In this document: piece after piece, positions 8,898 through 16,903 of the stretch
Layout of the letters: each line of letters starts with the position of its first letter
Numbering within the stretch: position 1 is the stretch's first letter
The notes under the pieces: model-generated
Told to the model about the DNA's origin: nothing
The model's input: the letters and a program-made list of their open reading frames with translations, nothing else
Databases searched by the model: none
Position numbers and translations under genes: made by a program
Virus record (IMG/VR): IMGVR_UViG_3300010158_000053
Span: 1 to 64,000 of that record
DNA from: a virus
Length of the DNA stretch: 64,000 bases
Strand: one strand, 5' to 3'

Positions 8898-9482
8898 TTA
8901 AAACCAAAGAAATAAACCGTTTAGGCTCAATACTAGGCCTAATCCTGCTACTACAAAACTACCCCAAAACAGCGGCATACTAACGGCAAGAATACTTGCG
9001 GATAGCAATACAATTGCCAACTGGTATGCTGTGCTGGCATATCCAATCCAAGGGCTGCGTGTTTTAGCATCTTCACGTTCTGCTTCTAATGTTTTTGCTT
9101 TGATTAATAAATCTTTCTTACCTTCTTTAGGTTCATTCTCATATTTGTCAATCTTAGCAGCCATTTCCGCAGCGCGGGCTTTGTCGCCATTGCGTTGTGC
9201 GTCATACAAGTTTTGTTCTGCTAGACTTTGTTTAATGCTTTTTGCTTGGTAGAAACTATAAGTGTCGTTGGCCTTAATAGTGTTATTAAGAACGGTGCTA
9301 CCCAACTTGCCACCATACCAAGAATTAATTGCTAGACATAGTGCAAAGATATTAATAACCATACCCGCTTTGTCTTTGATCTTTGCTTCACGTTCGCTAC
9401 GGCTACCTGCTGGTGGCTTTGGTGCGTCTGGGTCTTTTGGAGTTTTAGTGACCAACCCCAATACTGAATCTAATAATGCCAT
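8898..9482 (-). CDS. DUF4337-like membrane protein
   Basis: Three hydrophobic segments (about 42-56 and two near 148-194) flank a charged coiled-coil region. The YSFYQAKSIKQSLAEQ stretch resembles the conserved core of DUF4337 membrane proteins. Bacterial DUF4337 proteins have no assigned function. Lying between holin and endolysin genes, it could be part of the lysis system or a membrane modulator. Confidence 0.6.
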   Translation of the reverse strand: MALLDSVLGLVTKTPKDPDAPKPPAGSRSEREAKIKDKAGMVINIFALCLAINSWYGGKLGSTVLNNTIKANDTYSFYQAKSIKQSLAEQNLYDAQRNGDKARAAEMAAKIDKYENEPKEGKKDLLIKAKTLEAEREDAKTRSPWIGYASTAYQLAIVLLSASILAVSMPLFWGSFVVAGLGLVLSLNGLFLWF

Positions 9483-9485
9483 TTG

Positions 9486-10100
9486 TTATGCTCCTAAAAT
9501 GTATAATGCGTGTTGATAGTGTTTGATACGATCATCTAAACCAAGAGTACCACCGTTAATACGTTTGGTCATTGTTAAAATATCGCCCGAGTCTGCGTAT
9601 TGATTTAAATTGTTTGCTTCCCAGAACCAGCAAGCACTTTGTACACATCCTTCAAATGTTTTCAAATACTCACTGGCATCATCAATACTAATTTGTATGC
9701 TATCAGCAAACGCTTGATAGTTACTGCGTCCAGTTAATTGTATCAATCCACGACCACAGAATTTCCAGCCGTCGCCGCTTTCTTCTGGACCGTTACCCAT
9801 ACGCCCGCCGTATGCTCGATTGGCGATTGCTTCTTGATTGTGTGCATATTGTGCAGCATTTCCTGCATTAAAATATCTTGGCCAAACTTTGCAGAGACTT
9901 TCTGCTTTATAATTTAAGTTTTCTTTGATTGCTGTGAAACTGCCACTTTCGTGGGCACATTGAGCAAGAAATGCTGCAATACGTTGTGGTGTGTTAATTT
10001 CATAGTCTGGCAATGCTTGACTTAATGCATCAAACCAGTGATCCAGATAAGGATTTCCTGGTATAAGTTTTGATAGTTGTTCTTTTGTTAGTGTTGTCAT
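9486..10100 (-). CDS. GH19 chitinase-like endolysin
   Basis: The protein has the glycoside hydrolase 19 layout used by many phage endolysins: AHESGSF with the catalytic Glu near residue 52, the GRGLIQLTGRSNY block near 119-131, and a C-terminal NGGTLGLDDR segment. It should cut the glycan strands of peptidoglycan. There is no signal peptide, so it depends on the holin. At 204 residues it is a single-domain enzyme. It lies amid holin- and spanin-like genes. Confidence 0.9.
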   Translation of the reverse strand: MTTLTKEQLSKLIPGNPYLDHWFDALSQALPDYEINTPQRIAAFLAQCAHESGSFTAIKENLNYKAESLCKVWPRYFNAGNAAQYAHNQEAIANRAYGGRMGNGPEESGDGWKFCGRGLIQLTGRSNYQAFADSIQISIDDASEYLKTFEGCVQSACWFWEANNLNQYADSGDILTMTKRINGGTLGLDDRIKHYQHALYILGA

Positions 10101-10106
10101 AGTGTG

Positions 10107-10367
10107 TTATCCTGCTAAACTTGCTAAATTGATTAAACCATTTATAGCAGTATTTAACATTTCTAGGCGAGATAAATCGTTCATACTTTGGTTAATTCTT
10201 GCTTGGATAGCAAGATCTGCTATTGCTTGTTGATACTCATCTTTGCTAAGTTGTCCCTGCTTAAACATTTCTGTATATTGTTGGGCATTACTTGCTGCTT
10301 CTCGTATGGCAGGATCTGGACTTGCATATGCTTGTCCTAATAATTGTTGATTATGTTCTACAGTCAT
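10107..10367 (-). CDS. Hypothetical helical protein, 86 aa
   Basis: I do not recognise this short, Gln- and Ala-rich, largely helical protein. It ends in a weakly hydrophobic LINLASLAG tail. Its start overlaps the end of the upstream lipoprotein gene, so it belongs to the lysis cassette transcript. Confidence 0.55.
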   Translation of the reverse strand: MTVEHNQQLLGQAYASPDPAIREAASNAQQYTEMFKQGQLSKDEYQQAIADLAIQARINQSMNDLSRLEMLNTAINGLINLASLAG

Positions 10368-10765
10368 CTTGGTCTACTCCCTATAACTTTTTGCATTTTA
10401 TCAGCACTAGATTCAACAGCAGTGAATTTAATTTTACAAAATCCCGGACTTACTCGGGCTTTGCTATATTGATCAGCCAGGCCTTGCGCTAATGTATGTA
10501 AATCTTTGCTTGCACTTATGACATCGTCATTTCGTGGAACGTGTTCGCTGTATAAAACAAATAACTGTGTATCATTTGCCAATTTAACAGCATTTAGTTT
10601 ACTTTGATCGGCATCGTCGCACTGTGCTTTGAATAATTGGGCTTCGGCCCTAACATCTGTGATTAATTTGTATTCATTAGGATCATAGTGCGTCATTAGG
10701 TACGCATCTAATACAGTACATCCTGATAATAATGTTGCTACTATAATTGCTAAAAACTTATTCAT
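10364..10765 (-). CDS. Lipoprotein of the lysis cassette, 133 aa
   Basis: A signal sequence ends in the lipobox LSGC with the acylated Cys at residue 16, predicting an outer- or inner-membrane lipoprotein. The mature part is helical with two further Cys residues. It overlaps its neighbours by four bases on each side. It could be part of the spanin system, but the next lipoprotein gene fits the outer spanin better. Confidence 0.65.
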   Translation of the reverse strand: MNKFLAIIVATLLSGCTVLDAYLMTHYDPNEYKLITDVRAEAQLFKAQCDDADQSKLNAVKLANDTQLFVLYSEHVPRNDDVISASKDLHTLAQGLADQYSKARVSPGFCKIKFTAVESSADKMQKVIGSRPR

Positions 10766-11040
10766 TTGCTAACTTTATCAAAAATAGGTTTTTGTGTTTT
10801 ATACCACTCAATCCAATTATCAACTTTGATCTTACATTCGTAATATGATCCATAATTACTTGATACAACTGACATAACATCAGTAAGTTTATCAGTAGCA
10901 GGATCTACTAATGCTAGATCTGGACACGCTTCCAACAATTCTTGTGGCACTTCTGGAAATTTAGCCATTATTGGTACTGCATCATCCTTGCACCCTGCAA
11001 GAATAAACAACGGAAACAATAATATGATTAACTTTTTCAT
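10762..11040 (-). CDS. o-spanin-like (Rz1-type) lipoprotein
   Basis: The lipobox LAGC (Cys16) follows a short signal. The mature sequence PQELLEACPDL then NYGSYYECKIKVDNWIEWYK is the pattern seen in outer spanin lipoproteins of many myoviruses. With the coiled-coil membrane protein encoded just upstream it would form the complex that disrupts the outer membrane at the end of lysis. The gene overlaps both neighbours by four bases. Confidence 0.75.
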   Translation of the reverse strand: MKKLIILLFPLFILAGCKDDAVPIMAKFPEVPQELLEACPDLALVDPATDKLTDVMSVVSSNYGSYYECKIKVDNWIEWYKTQKPIFDKVSK

Positions 11041-11561
11041 TTATCGCCTTCTAGAGTTAATGGATTTTTTGCAGCCTTATTAAGTATTTTAGGCACAACT
11101 GGATCTAACTTGCATTCACTGTCAATTAGTTTTTCAACTTCTTTGATTTCCTGCTGTATAACAACTTGAGTATCGTGGATGATTTTCTTTTGTTTTACAA
11201 TTTTAGTCTTTATTACTACATTGGCTTCTTTTGATTGTGCTTCTGCTGCTACAACTTTTGCCTCGGCCTGTTTAACTTTTTCTTGCCATTTTATTTCAGT
11301 AGTATATCCACCATAACAGAACAATCCTGCAGATATCAAAACTACGCCACCAACTTCTGATAGTAAAGGATACTGTCCTAAAAATGGAATATATTTAAAT
11401 GGGAAACTTCTAAAGAATTTACTGCCGATATAACTGATTAGTCCGACATATATAAATGCGTAATAAATTTGAAGTAAAATACTATCCGGTATCAATCCAA
11501 TCACCCAATATATTTGATCCATATTACCACCTATCTTTTTGGATAACAACTGCTCGATCAC
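11037..11561 (-). CDS. Membrane-anchored coiled-coil protein, candidate i-spanin
   Basis: Two hydrophobic segments (about 15-45 and 72-90) precede a long Lys/Glu/Ala-rich coiled coil (about 93-150). One or more membrane anchors followed by a periplasmic coiled coil is the inner-spanin plan, and the o-spanin-like gene follows directly with overlapping codons. The start could instead be Met14 (MDQIYWVIG), which would reduce the overlap with the upstream gene. The role is inferred from layout and neighbours. Confidence 0.65.
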   Translation of the reverse strand: MIEQLLSKKIGGNMDQIYWVIGLIPDSILLQIYYAFIYVGLISYIGSKFFRSFPFKYIPFLGQYPLLSEVGGVVLISAGLFCYGGYTTEIKWQEKVKQAEAKVVAAEAQSKEANVVIKTKIVKQKKIIHDTQVVIQQEIKEVEKLIDSECKLDPVVPKILNKAAKNPLTLEGDK

Positions 11562-12324
11562 CGTTTCTAATTAGAAACTTATCGCCAATCTTATTAATAT
11601 CGTAATTTCCTAAATACTTGTGCAAAAACATTGTTTGACTTTGACTGCTTTCGTCTAAACTTAGCGCACCTGGTAGTGTTTGTTTTACATCTTCGTAATC
11701 ACCTATGCCAACAAACTTTGTTACAATGTCACCGCTATATGTTTTGCTGAATGTAAGTGTGTTGTCTGATTCTAAGGCAATGTCTACACTGCCTTGATCA
11801 AAGAATTCTTGTACATCAGTTGTTTTGATTTCTAGAATTTTGTTATCGTATTCTTCTGGAGTCATTGGAATATGTTCCAAAACAGATTTATCATCAAACT
11901 CGACACTATTGGGAGATTTTTGATATCTAAAACGCCAATCGTAATTGTCAGTTAACTGTCCAATGCCGTCTAGTAAATGTCTAAGGTTACGTGGAAGGTT
12001 TTTATTTCTTTCTAATTCAACAAACACTTGATATTGACCATCGTGTTCTTCGCCGGTACTCATATCAGCATCTAATACATATGTGTAACCTTTTTCAATA
12101 AACTCTACCAAGTCCATTGCTGGGTATTTTTCTTTGACACGAAAACCTAGTACAACAACATCACCGTCGTTGCCCATTTTACTCTTATACTGGTCTACAG
12201 TAAAAAGATCACTTACAAATTCTTTTAGATCACCGCTATGTAATCCTTCAGATAGATTACGCTTCTGGTATTGTTGTGTCATCTGTTTGTCCTGGTTCTT
12301 CTTGTGCAACTTCGCCTGTTTCAC
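11524..12324 (-). CDS. Hypothetical late protein, 266 aa or shorter
   Basis: I do not recognise a family. The protein is acidic and soluble. The listed start overlaps the upstream gene by 68 bases; Met15 (MTQQYQKRNL, position 12282) is a more likely start. It lies in a run behind a perfect TATAAATA late-promoter motif, so it may be virion-associated. Confidence 0.55.
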   Translation of the reverse strand: MKQAKLHKKNQDKQMTQQYQKRNLSEGLHSGDLKEFVSDLFTVDQYKSKMGNDGDVVVLGFRVKEKYPAMDLVEFIEKGYTYVLDADMSTGEEHDGQYQVFVELERNKNLPRNLRHLLDGIGQLTDNYDWRFRYQKSPNSVEFDDKSVLEHIPMTPEEYDNKILEIKTTDVQEFFDQGSVDIALESDNTLTFSKTYSGDIVTKFVGIGDYEDVKQTLPGALSLDESSQSQTMFLHKYLGNYDINKIGDKFLIRNGDRAVVIQKDRW

Positions 12325-12793
12325 TAGTGCCGTCTTGTTTATACTTCATCAACTCGGCCATTTGATTATGTGTTTGATTTTCTTTGCCAACGTAAATGTC
12401 TTGCATTAATTTCTTTGGCATAGTAATATCCACTACCCAAACAGGGTGTGCATCAATCTTGCCCTTTTTAGTACCAGGACGAAAATCTCCAGGAGTTTTA
12501 ATCTTGCGTGGTACCATAATGTGTTCACGCTTGTAAACTACTTGGCATCCATAATCGTATAGACGTTTAGCGCCTTCTGGGTCTGGCATATCTTCACGGT
12601 CCCACATAAAACTACATTTAACGCTGTAACGGCCTACATCGGGGCCAACACATAGTTCGCCATCTTCCCAGTTTTTAAAAACATAGATATCTAGTTCGTC
12701 AATAACTCTTTCAAAATCTTTAATGATTTTAAAAGCATCGTTATTTTCGCTTAGACTTTGTATGTTTTTAATAGTATCTACAATATCGTGCAT
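12257..12793 (-). CDS. Hypothetical late protein, 178 aa
   Basis: No family is recognised. The first 130 residues look like a compact mixed fold and the tail from about 150 is low-complexity (Thr, Glu, Gly, Asp). It is the first gene behind the perfect late-promoter octamer at 12814-12821, which suggests late expression and a possible virion or assembly role. Confidence 0.6.
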   Translation of the reverse strand: MHDIVDTIKNIQSLSENNDAFKIIKDFERVIDELDIYVFKNWEDGELCVGPDVGRYSVKCSFMWDREDMPDPEGAKRLYDYGCQVVYKREHIMVPRKIKTPGDFRPGTKKGKIDAHPVWVVDITMPKKLMQDIYVGKENQTHNQMAELMKYKQDGTSETGEVAQEEPGQTDDTTIPEA

Positions 12794-12813
12794 AGTGGTT
12801 CTCTTTATTCAAT

Positions 12814-12821
12814 TATTTATA
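12814..12821 (-). promoter_or_regulatory. Late-promoter octamer TATAAATA
   Basis: The minus-strand octamer is identical to the T4 late-promoter consensus and sits about 21 bases before the ATG at 12793. It is the best example in the window and supports a T4-type late transcription system, whose sigma-like factor and sliding clamp would be encoded elsewhere. Confidence 0.7.
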
Positions 12822-12938
12822 TAGATTAAGATTTAAAATTGATCAAACTGTTGACAGCGTTTTGACCCCTTTTGGGCTGGTTTTTGAATAGGAGTGTAAA
12901 TATCTATGCAGGTCGATCTTCAATAATGGAGGCATAAT

Positions 12939-13703
12939 TTGTCCAGAGCAAACAAAAGACGAAGCGAAAAAGATCAGGTACATCGAGATCCGCGATTGTT
13001 ACCTGACGCAAATACTAACTTGATTCAGATCAAACCGTATTTGAAAAGAAATAAGCAGGTATCTATAGTTCCGCGCAATCTAGCGCAGGAACAATACTTA
13101 GAACTGCTAAAAAATCCCAAGAAATTCATTGTATTTGCCATCGGGCCAGCAGGCACGGGTAAAACAATGTTGGGTGTACAGATGGCTATTAAACTATACA
13201 AAGAGGGGGTGATTAATAAAATTATCATTACAAGGCCAGCTGTAAGTGTTGATGAGGATCACGGGTTCTTACCAGGGACGCTAAATGAAAAAATGGCACC
13301 GTGGACTAGGCCTATTATGGATGTGTTTGAGGAATACTACCATCCAAAAGAAATTGCAGAAATGCTAGATGACGGTGTGATTGAAATTAGTCCACTTGCA
13401 TATATGCGTGGACGCACTTTTAAAAATGCATTTGTCGTTGCAGATGAAATGCAGAATGCTACACCCAGTCAGATGAAAATGTTACTTACCCGTTTAGGCG
13501 ATGGAAGCCGTATGGTAGTAACTGGAGACTTAAACCAAGCTGATCGTCCTAGAGAGAATGGACTGCTAGAATTTTGTAATTTATACGGCCGAGGAGGTGA
13601 TTATCGTATGATTGCTATGGCACAGTTTGGAACGGAACACGTTGAACGTCATCCAGTTGTCAGAGAAATATTAAAAATCTATGAGGAAGATACAGACGAA
13701 TAA
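12939..13703 (+). CDS. phoH: PhoH-like ATPase
   Basis: The single P-loop NTPase domain has Walker A GPAGTGKT at 69-76, the PhoH-specific ITRPAVSVDEDHGFLPG block and Walker B-like VVADEMQNA. PhoH proteins are RNA-linked NTPases with unclear cellular roles and are very common in phages. The start is TTG at 12939, chosen because GGAGG lies seven bases upstream and no in-frame ATG gives a better context. It is one of only two plus-strand genes and ends in a strong terminator. Confidence 0.93.
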   Translation: MSRANKRRSEKDQVHRDPRLLPDANTNLIQIKPYLKRNKQVSIVPRNLAQEQYLELLKNPKKFIVFAIGPAGTGKTMLGVQMAIKLYKEGVINKIIITRPAVSVDEDHGFLPGTLNEKMAPWTRPIMDVFEEYYHPKEIAEMLDDGVIEISPLAYMRGRTFKNAFVVADEMQNATPSQMKMLLTRLGDGSRMVVTGDLNQADRPRENGLLEFCNLYGRGGDYRMIAMAQFGTEHVERHPVVREILKIYEEDTDE

Positions 13704-13730
13704 TATACCAACCTAATTTTTTACAATAGG

Positions 13731-13775
13731 AAACCGCGTAGTAAACGACCTGCATCGACTACGCGGTTTTGTTTT
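13731..13775 (+). terminator. Rho-independent terminator after phoH
   Basis: Perfect 12-base arms (13731-13742 and 13758-13769) with a 15-base loop are followed by TTTTGTTTT on the plus strand. It ends the phoH transcript; the minus-strand side lacks a comparable T-run. Confidence 0.85.
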
Positions 13776-14697
13776 ATTGTAAACGAGCCAATTTTACCAT
13801 AACTGCTGCAAGATTGATTTCACTATCAGCACAAATAGTATGATCAACCAAGCCCTGCTTGATAATCAATACAGCACTGTCTTTCTGTTCTTCAGTGGTA
13901 CCAAAGTATTCTAAATGGTCATACATCCAACGATAGATGTCTTCCATTTCTTCTGGCCTTGCAGATGCGCATACCAATTTACGTGCCTGTGCAATTTGGC
14001 CCTTCTTAAACAAATCTACCATTTCTAATTTATAGTCAGCCGTTGAATCAGACTCTTCGGGAATAGTCAACTTTCCACCCACGCTATTCATTTGCACATT
14101 GTTGATACACTTGCGCAAATCAGGGTAAGTGGCATTCACATATGTGTCTAATGTATCGAGATCGAAGTCAATGTTTTCATCGACCAAAATAGTTGCTACC
14201 CTTGTTGTAAATTCCGTCAAATCGGTACGCTCAATATGGAAACCTTGGCAACGACTATGCAATGCTGGAATAATACGATTCTTGTAATTACAAGTTAGGA
14301 TAAATCTCACACTATTGGAATATTCTTCCATAAGATTACGCAATGCTGGTTGTACTGATTGGGCATTCAAAAAGTCGGCTTCGTCAATAAGAACAATCTT
14401 AAATTCACCAAAGGGCATTGTTTGACAAAATCCAATTAGTTTGTCAACCCATTCAATTTTACGACCTTCCTTACTACCATTAGCGTACAGTACATCGCTA
14501 TCTTCGACACCCAGTTTATTGATAAGGATTTTAGCAAGGGTAGTTTTGCCAACTCCGGCAGTACCGCTAAACAATAAATGCGGAATCATTCCATCGGCAA
14601 TCCAAGATTCAATTTGCTTCTTTTGATTGCTATCTTTAAAAACGTATCCGTCGAAAGTATCAGGACGGTATTTTTCTACCCAAAGTTCTTTTGCCAT
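13774..14697 (-). CDS. Clamp-loader ATPase subunit (RFC small subunit / T4 gp44-like)
   Basis: This AAA+ protein has the RFC-box start ELWVEKYRP (4-12), Walker A GTAGVGKT (45-52), DEAD-box Walker B VLIDEADF near 101-108 and the SRC arginine-finger motif near 149. It should load the phage sliding clamp on DNA for replication and late transcription. At 307 residues it is the usual length. The clamp and small accessory subunit are not in the window, although the small downstream genes could include an accessory factor. Confidence 0.93.
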   Translation of the reverse strand: MAKELWVEKYRPDTFDGYVFKDSNQKKQIESWIADGMIPHLLFSGTAGVGKTTLAKILINKLGVEDSDVLYANGSKEGRKIEWVDKLIGFCQTMPFGEFKIVLIDEADFLNAQSVQPALRNLMEEYSNSVRFILTCNYKNRIIPALHSRCQGFHIERTDLTEFTTRVATILVDENIDFDLDTLDTYVNATYPDLRKCINNVQMNSVGGKLTIPEESDSTADYKLEMVDLFKKGQIAQARKLVCASARPEEMEDIYRWMYDHLEYFGTTEEQKDSAVLIIKQGLVDHTICADSEINLAAVMVKLARLQ

Positions 14698-14698
14698 T

Positions 14699-14911
14699 TT
14701 AAATTACCTTTCCTAATACTTTATAAATTAATTGATCCACTAGATCATCATAGTCTTGTCCATTACGTCGACGCAGCCAAATTGCCTCGACTATTTCTTT
14801 AGCATCACCCTCATACTCTACAGGCAATCCGCCTCGATGCTCTAATTCTTCAATTAGATCAGCAGTATCAAAATCTGCTAGATCTACTTCAACTTCTGTA
14901 GTAACATACAT
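14699..14911 (-). CDS. Hypothetical acidic protein, 70 aa
   Basis: The acidic first half (DLADFDTADLIEELEHRG) resembles short helix-turn-helix segments of small phage proteins seen next to replication genes. I cannot name it. It lies between the clamp-loader gene and a 63-residue gene with overlapping codons. Confidence 0.55.
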   Translation of the reverse strand: MYVTTEVEVDLADFDTADLIEELEHRGGLPVEYEGDAKEIVEAIWLRRRNGQDYDDLVDQLIYKVLGKVI

Positions 14912-15102
14912 TATACAAAATCCTTATACATTAGTTTGGCGCCTTCTTCACCTAATTCATTTAGTAATATTTCGTGAGTGCGTTGCATCATAGCACAGGC
15001 CATCATTAGCAAATCTTGTCTGTCATCACACATTAAAATTTGCTGCTCTACTGGTGCCATCAGTTCTGACATTCGCTTTTTAGTTGCTTCTTTATCAATC
15101 AT
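14911..15102 (-). CDS. Hypothetical helical protein, 63 aa
   Basis: A small, Met-rich helical protein of unknown function. Its ATG overlaps the TGA of the upstream membrane-protein gene (ATGA), and its stop overlaps the start of the next gene, so it is part of one translated run. Confidence 0.55.
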   Translation of the reverse strand: MIDKEATKKRMSELMAPVEQQILMCDDRQDLLMMACAMMQRTHEILLNELGEEGAKLMYKDFV

Positions 15103-15275
15103 ACCATTTCCTCAACAATTCCTAATACTTCTGCCATTATAAAACAAATACCTGCCATTAGCAAGTTTCCTGTAATCAAACAACCACCTGCTACAATACG
15201 TACAGCACTCTTTACAAGGCTAACATAAAAATGACCCTTGCTTGTATCTTTAGGTTGTATTTCAAAATTATCCAC
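15099..15275 (-). CDS. Small membrane protein, 58 aa (GTG start)
   Basis: A GTG at 15275 with GGAGA upstream opens a 58-codon frame with two hydrophobic stretches (about 24-40 and 42-56). It overlaps its neighbours by a few bases on both sides, as is normal here. The function is unknown. Confidence 0.6.
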   Translation of the reverse strand: MDNFEIQPKDTSKGHFYVSLVKSAVRIVAGGCLITGNLLMAGICFIMAEVLGIVEEMV

Positions 15276-15561
15276 GTAGGCTCTCCATTGTAATAATTTT
15301 TGCTAGACTGTGGCCAAGATCCTCATCGTGACTGACAATGTGCAGTTGATTTTGACTTCGATCCTTCTGACGATCATATGTACGAGTTTCGACAATAGTT
15401 CCACCGTTGGCACGATAGATACTTAGGCGAAGTGGTTCCGAACTTAGACTATCGCTATCTGATGCTATGGCAAGTCCTCTAGGATTTTTGCGATTTGAAG
15501 CCATAGATTCTATGTCATTGCTATTAAGCCAATTTTGAAGTCGTCTTTTCAACCAGTTCAT
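15268..15561 (-). CDS. Hypothetical protein, 97 aa
   Basis: A basic N-terminus (MNWLKRRLQNWL) precedes a beta-rich region. I do not recognise the family. It overlaps by four bases the cytidylyltransferase gene upstream. Confidence 0.5.
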   Translation of the reverse strand: MNWLKRRLQNWLNSNDIESMASNRKNPRGLAIASDSDSLSSEPLRLSIYRANGGTIVETRTYDRQKDRSQNQLHIVSHDEDLGHSLAKIITMESLRG

Positions 15562-16022
15562 TTCTTTTTTCCTTCTGCTTCTGCTACACGTTTGCGTAGG
15601 CTGCTACTACTAAAGGAATGATCTCGCCCGTTATAAACAATTTCAATCCCACGCTTGAGACAAATTTCACGTCCTGTAAACTCTTTGTCTTTATACTCTA
15701 CACCTAATATTCTAACGTCAACAGGCAAAATAAGCAAGAGATCTTCTAGATCTTTTTCTGTCTGATAGACTACTACTTCGTCCACATTACGATTTGTGCT
15801 GACCTGTATTTGTCGTTCTACAATACTTTGAATTGGCGGATTTTTACTATCAGGACGATCGATGGTTGGATCTGTTTGTAATGCTGCAATTAAATAATCG
15901 CAATGGTTCTTTGCTTCGGCCAACATAGCCACGTGCCCTGCGTGGAATAAGTCAAATGAGCTAAACACTACACCAACTTTCAATCCATCTTGTTTTAGTT
16001 GTTTTATTTTATTGAATATCAT
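15558..16022 (-). CDS. Cytidylyltransferase-like protein (TagD/RfaE-C type)
   Basis: The single nucleotidyltransferase domain has FDLFHAGH (HxGH) at about 23-30, the TIDRPD substrate loop and a C-terminal SSSLRKR motif equivalent to ISSTxxR. Proteins of this type activate glycerol-phosphate or sugar-phosphates as CDP or ADP derivatives. A clear paralogue lies at 35779-36267 next to sugar-nucleotide genes, so a role in glycan building for either host surface or virion is plausible. The exact substrate is unknown. Confidence 0.85.
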   Translation of the reverse strand: MIFNKIKQLKQDGLKVGVVFSSFDLFHAGHVAMLAEAKNHCDYLIAALQTDPTIDRPDSKNPPIQSIVERQIQVSTNRNVDEVVVYQTEKDLEDLLLILPVDVRILGVEYKDKEFTGREICLKRGIEIVYNGRDHSFSSSSLRKRVAEAEGKKK

Positions 16023-16257
16023 TTTTGAGTATTTTAATTATTTTTCTCTGCTCTTGTTCTTTGAGCCATTCCAATTCAGTCGTGCCAAATTCTGGACAAC
16101 GACGAATAGCGTCATCTAGTATTTCTTTTATTTGATATAGGTCTTGTTTAGTGCACCAGCCGTTGAATCCGTCAGTATATGGGCTACTGACAGAATATAC
16201 TGCTGCATTTATTTGTTGGACGATGTTGGCAACATCTAATGATTTTTTAAATCCCAT
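16009..16257 (-). CDS. Hypothetical protein from a predicted leaderless mRNA, 82 aa
   Basis: I place the start at ATG 16257 (MGFKKSLDVAN). A longer frame from a GTG at 16272 would run through the promoter -10 box. The -10 TATATT ends only five bases before the ATG, so transcription should begin at or next to the start codon and no Shine-Dalgarno sequence exists. The protein is soluble and unrecognised, with a WCTKQDLYQIKEILDDAIRRCP helix in the middle. Confidence 0.6.
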   Translation of the reverse strand: MGFKKSLDVANIVQQINAAVYSVSSPYTDGFNGWCTKQDLYQIKEILDDAIRRCPEFGTTELEWLKEQEQRKIIKILKNDIQ

Positions 16258-16262
16258 ACTAT

Positions 16263-16291
16263 AATATAGCACGGGATTTAAAATGTGTCAA
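16263..16291 (-). promoter_or_regulatory. Sigma70 promoter, leaderless configuration
   Basis: TTGACA (16286-16291) and TATATT (16263-16268) are 17 bases apart on the minus strand, and the -10 is five bases from the ATG at 16257. Confidence 0.7.
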
Positions 16292-16294
16292 CAG

Positions 16295-16636
16295 TTATTT
16301 AGGAACGCCAGTAATTTCATTACCTGGTTTTTCATCCGATACCATCATAATAGCATCGTTGTCGGCCAATTGAATTTTTGTAATTGTGCCATCTTCGTTT
16401 TCATATTCGGCTGCACGACTCCAACGACCGTGTTCTAATAGAATCCATTCTCCTACTTTGACTTCTGTTTGTTCTGGACCCACTGCCCAAACTCGACCCC
16501 ACCGTGGTTTGATACCATCAGCTTTGCCATTATCACTTTTTAAGATAATTCCGCCTTTGGTAATTTCTTCACCAAACTCCATATCGGAGAATAATACGCG
16601 ATCGCGTAATGGTGTAAGTGTTCCTGTTACTTTCAT
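16295..16636 (-). CDS. GroES-like co-chaperonin (T4 gp31 type)
   Basis: The chain TPLRDRVLFSDMEFGEEITKG with the mobile-loop-like segment and the IKPRWGRVWAVGPEQ block match the phage branch of Cpn10/gp31 proteins common in cyanophages and other T4-like phages. It should cap the host GroEL chamber and help fold the capsid protein. At 113 residues it is longer than host GroES (about 97). No GroEL is encoded here. A small unknown gene overlaps just upstream. Confidence 0.85.
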   Translation of the reverse strand: MKVTGTLTPLRDRVLFSDMEFGEEITKGGIILKSDNGKADGIKPRWGRVWAVGPEQTEVKVGEWILLEHGRWSRAAEYENEDGTITKIQLADNDAIMMVSDEKPGNEITGVPK

Positions 16637-16893
16637 AGTTCGCCTTGTGCTTTCTTTTTATCAACTTGTGGTTTAATTCCCACAGGCCCGCTTGCTGGGA
16701 CGGCACGTGCCTTTGTATTTGCTTCGTGATAAGTTGCAGCCATATCTTCACGGCGTTCGATGATTTGTCCGTTTGGACCAAGTTTATCACCTCGAGCATT
16801 GAACCTAGCATTACCCACAGCCTGCGTTGTTTCATTTTGACGCATCAACTTTTCCATGTCGATTTGCTTACCTCTCATTGACATATGAGCCAT
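16633..16893 (-). CDS. Conserved phage-type hypothetical protein, 86 aa
   Basis: The first half (MSMRGKQIDMEKLMRQNE, then AVGNARFNARGDKLGPNG) is a pattern I associate with small proteins of T4-like environmental phages, but no function is known. It is basic, polar and probably disordered. It overlaps the groES-like gene by four bases. Confidence 0.6.
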   Translation of the reverse strand: MAHMSMRGKQIDMEKLMRQNETTQAVGNARFNARGDKLGPNGQIIERREDMAATYHEANTKARAVPASGPVGIKPQVDKKKAQGEL

Positions 16894-16903
16894 ATCATTC
16901 TCC

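Noticed and set aside
12822-12938. Strong promoter for phoH
   Set aside because: TTGACA and TTGACC occur, but no good -10 lies at the right distance, so I did not list one.
15267-15275. A third DnaA box (TTATCCACG)
   Set aside because: One mismatch, inside a coding region and alone; not better than chance.
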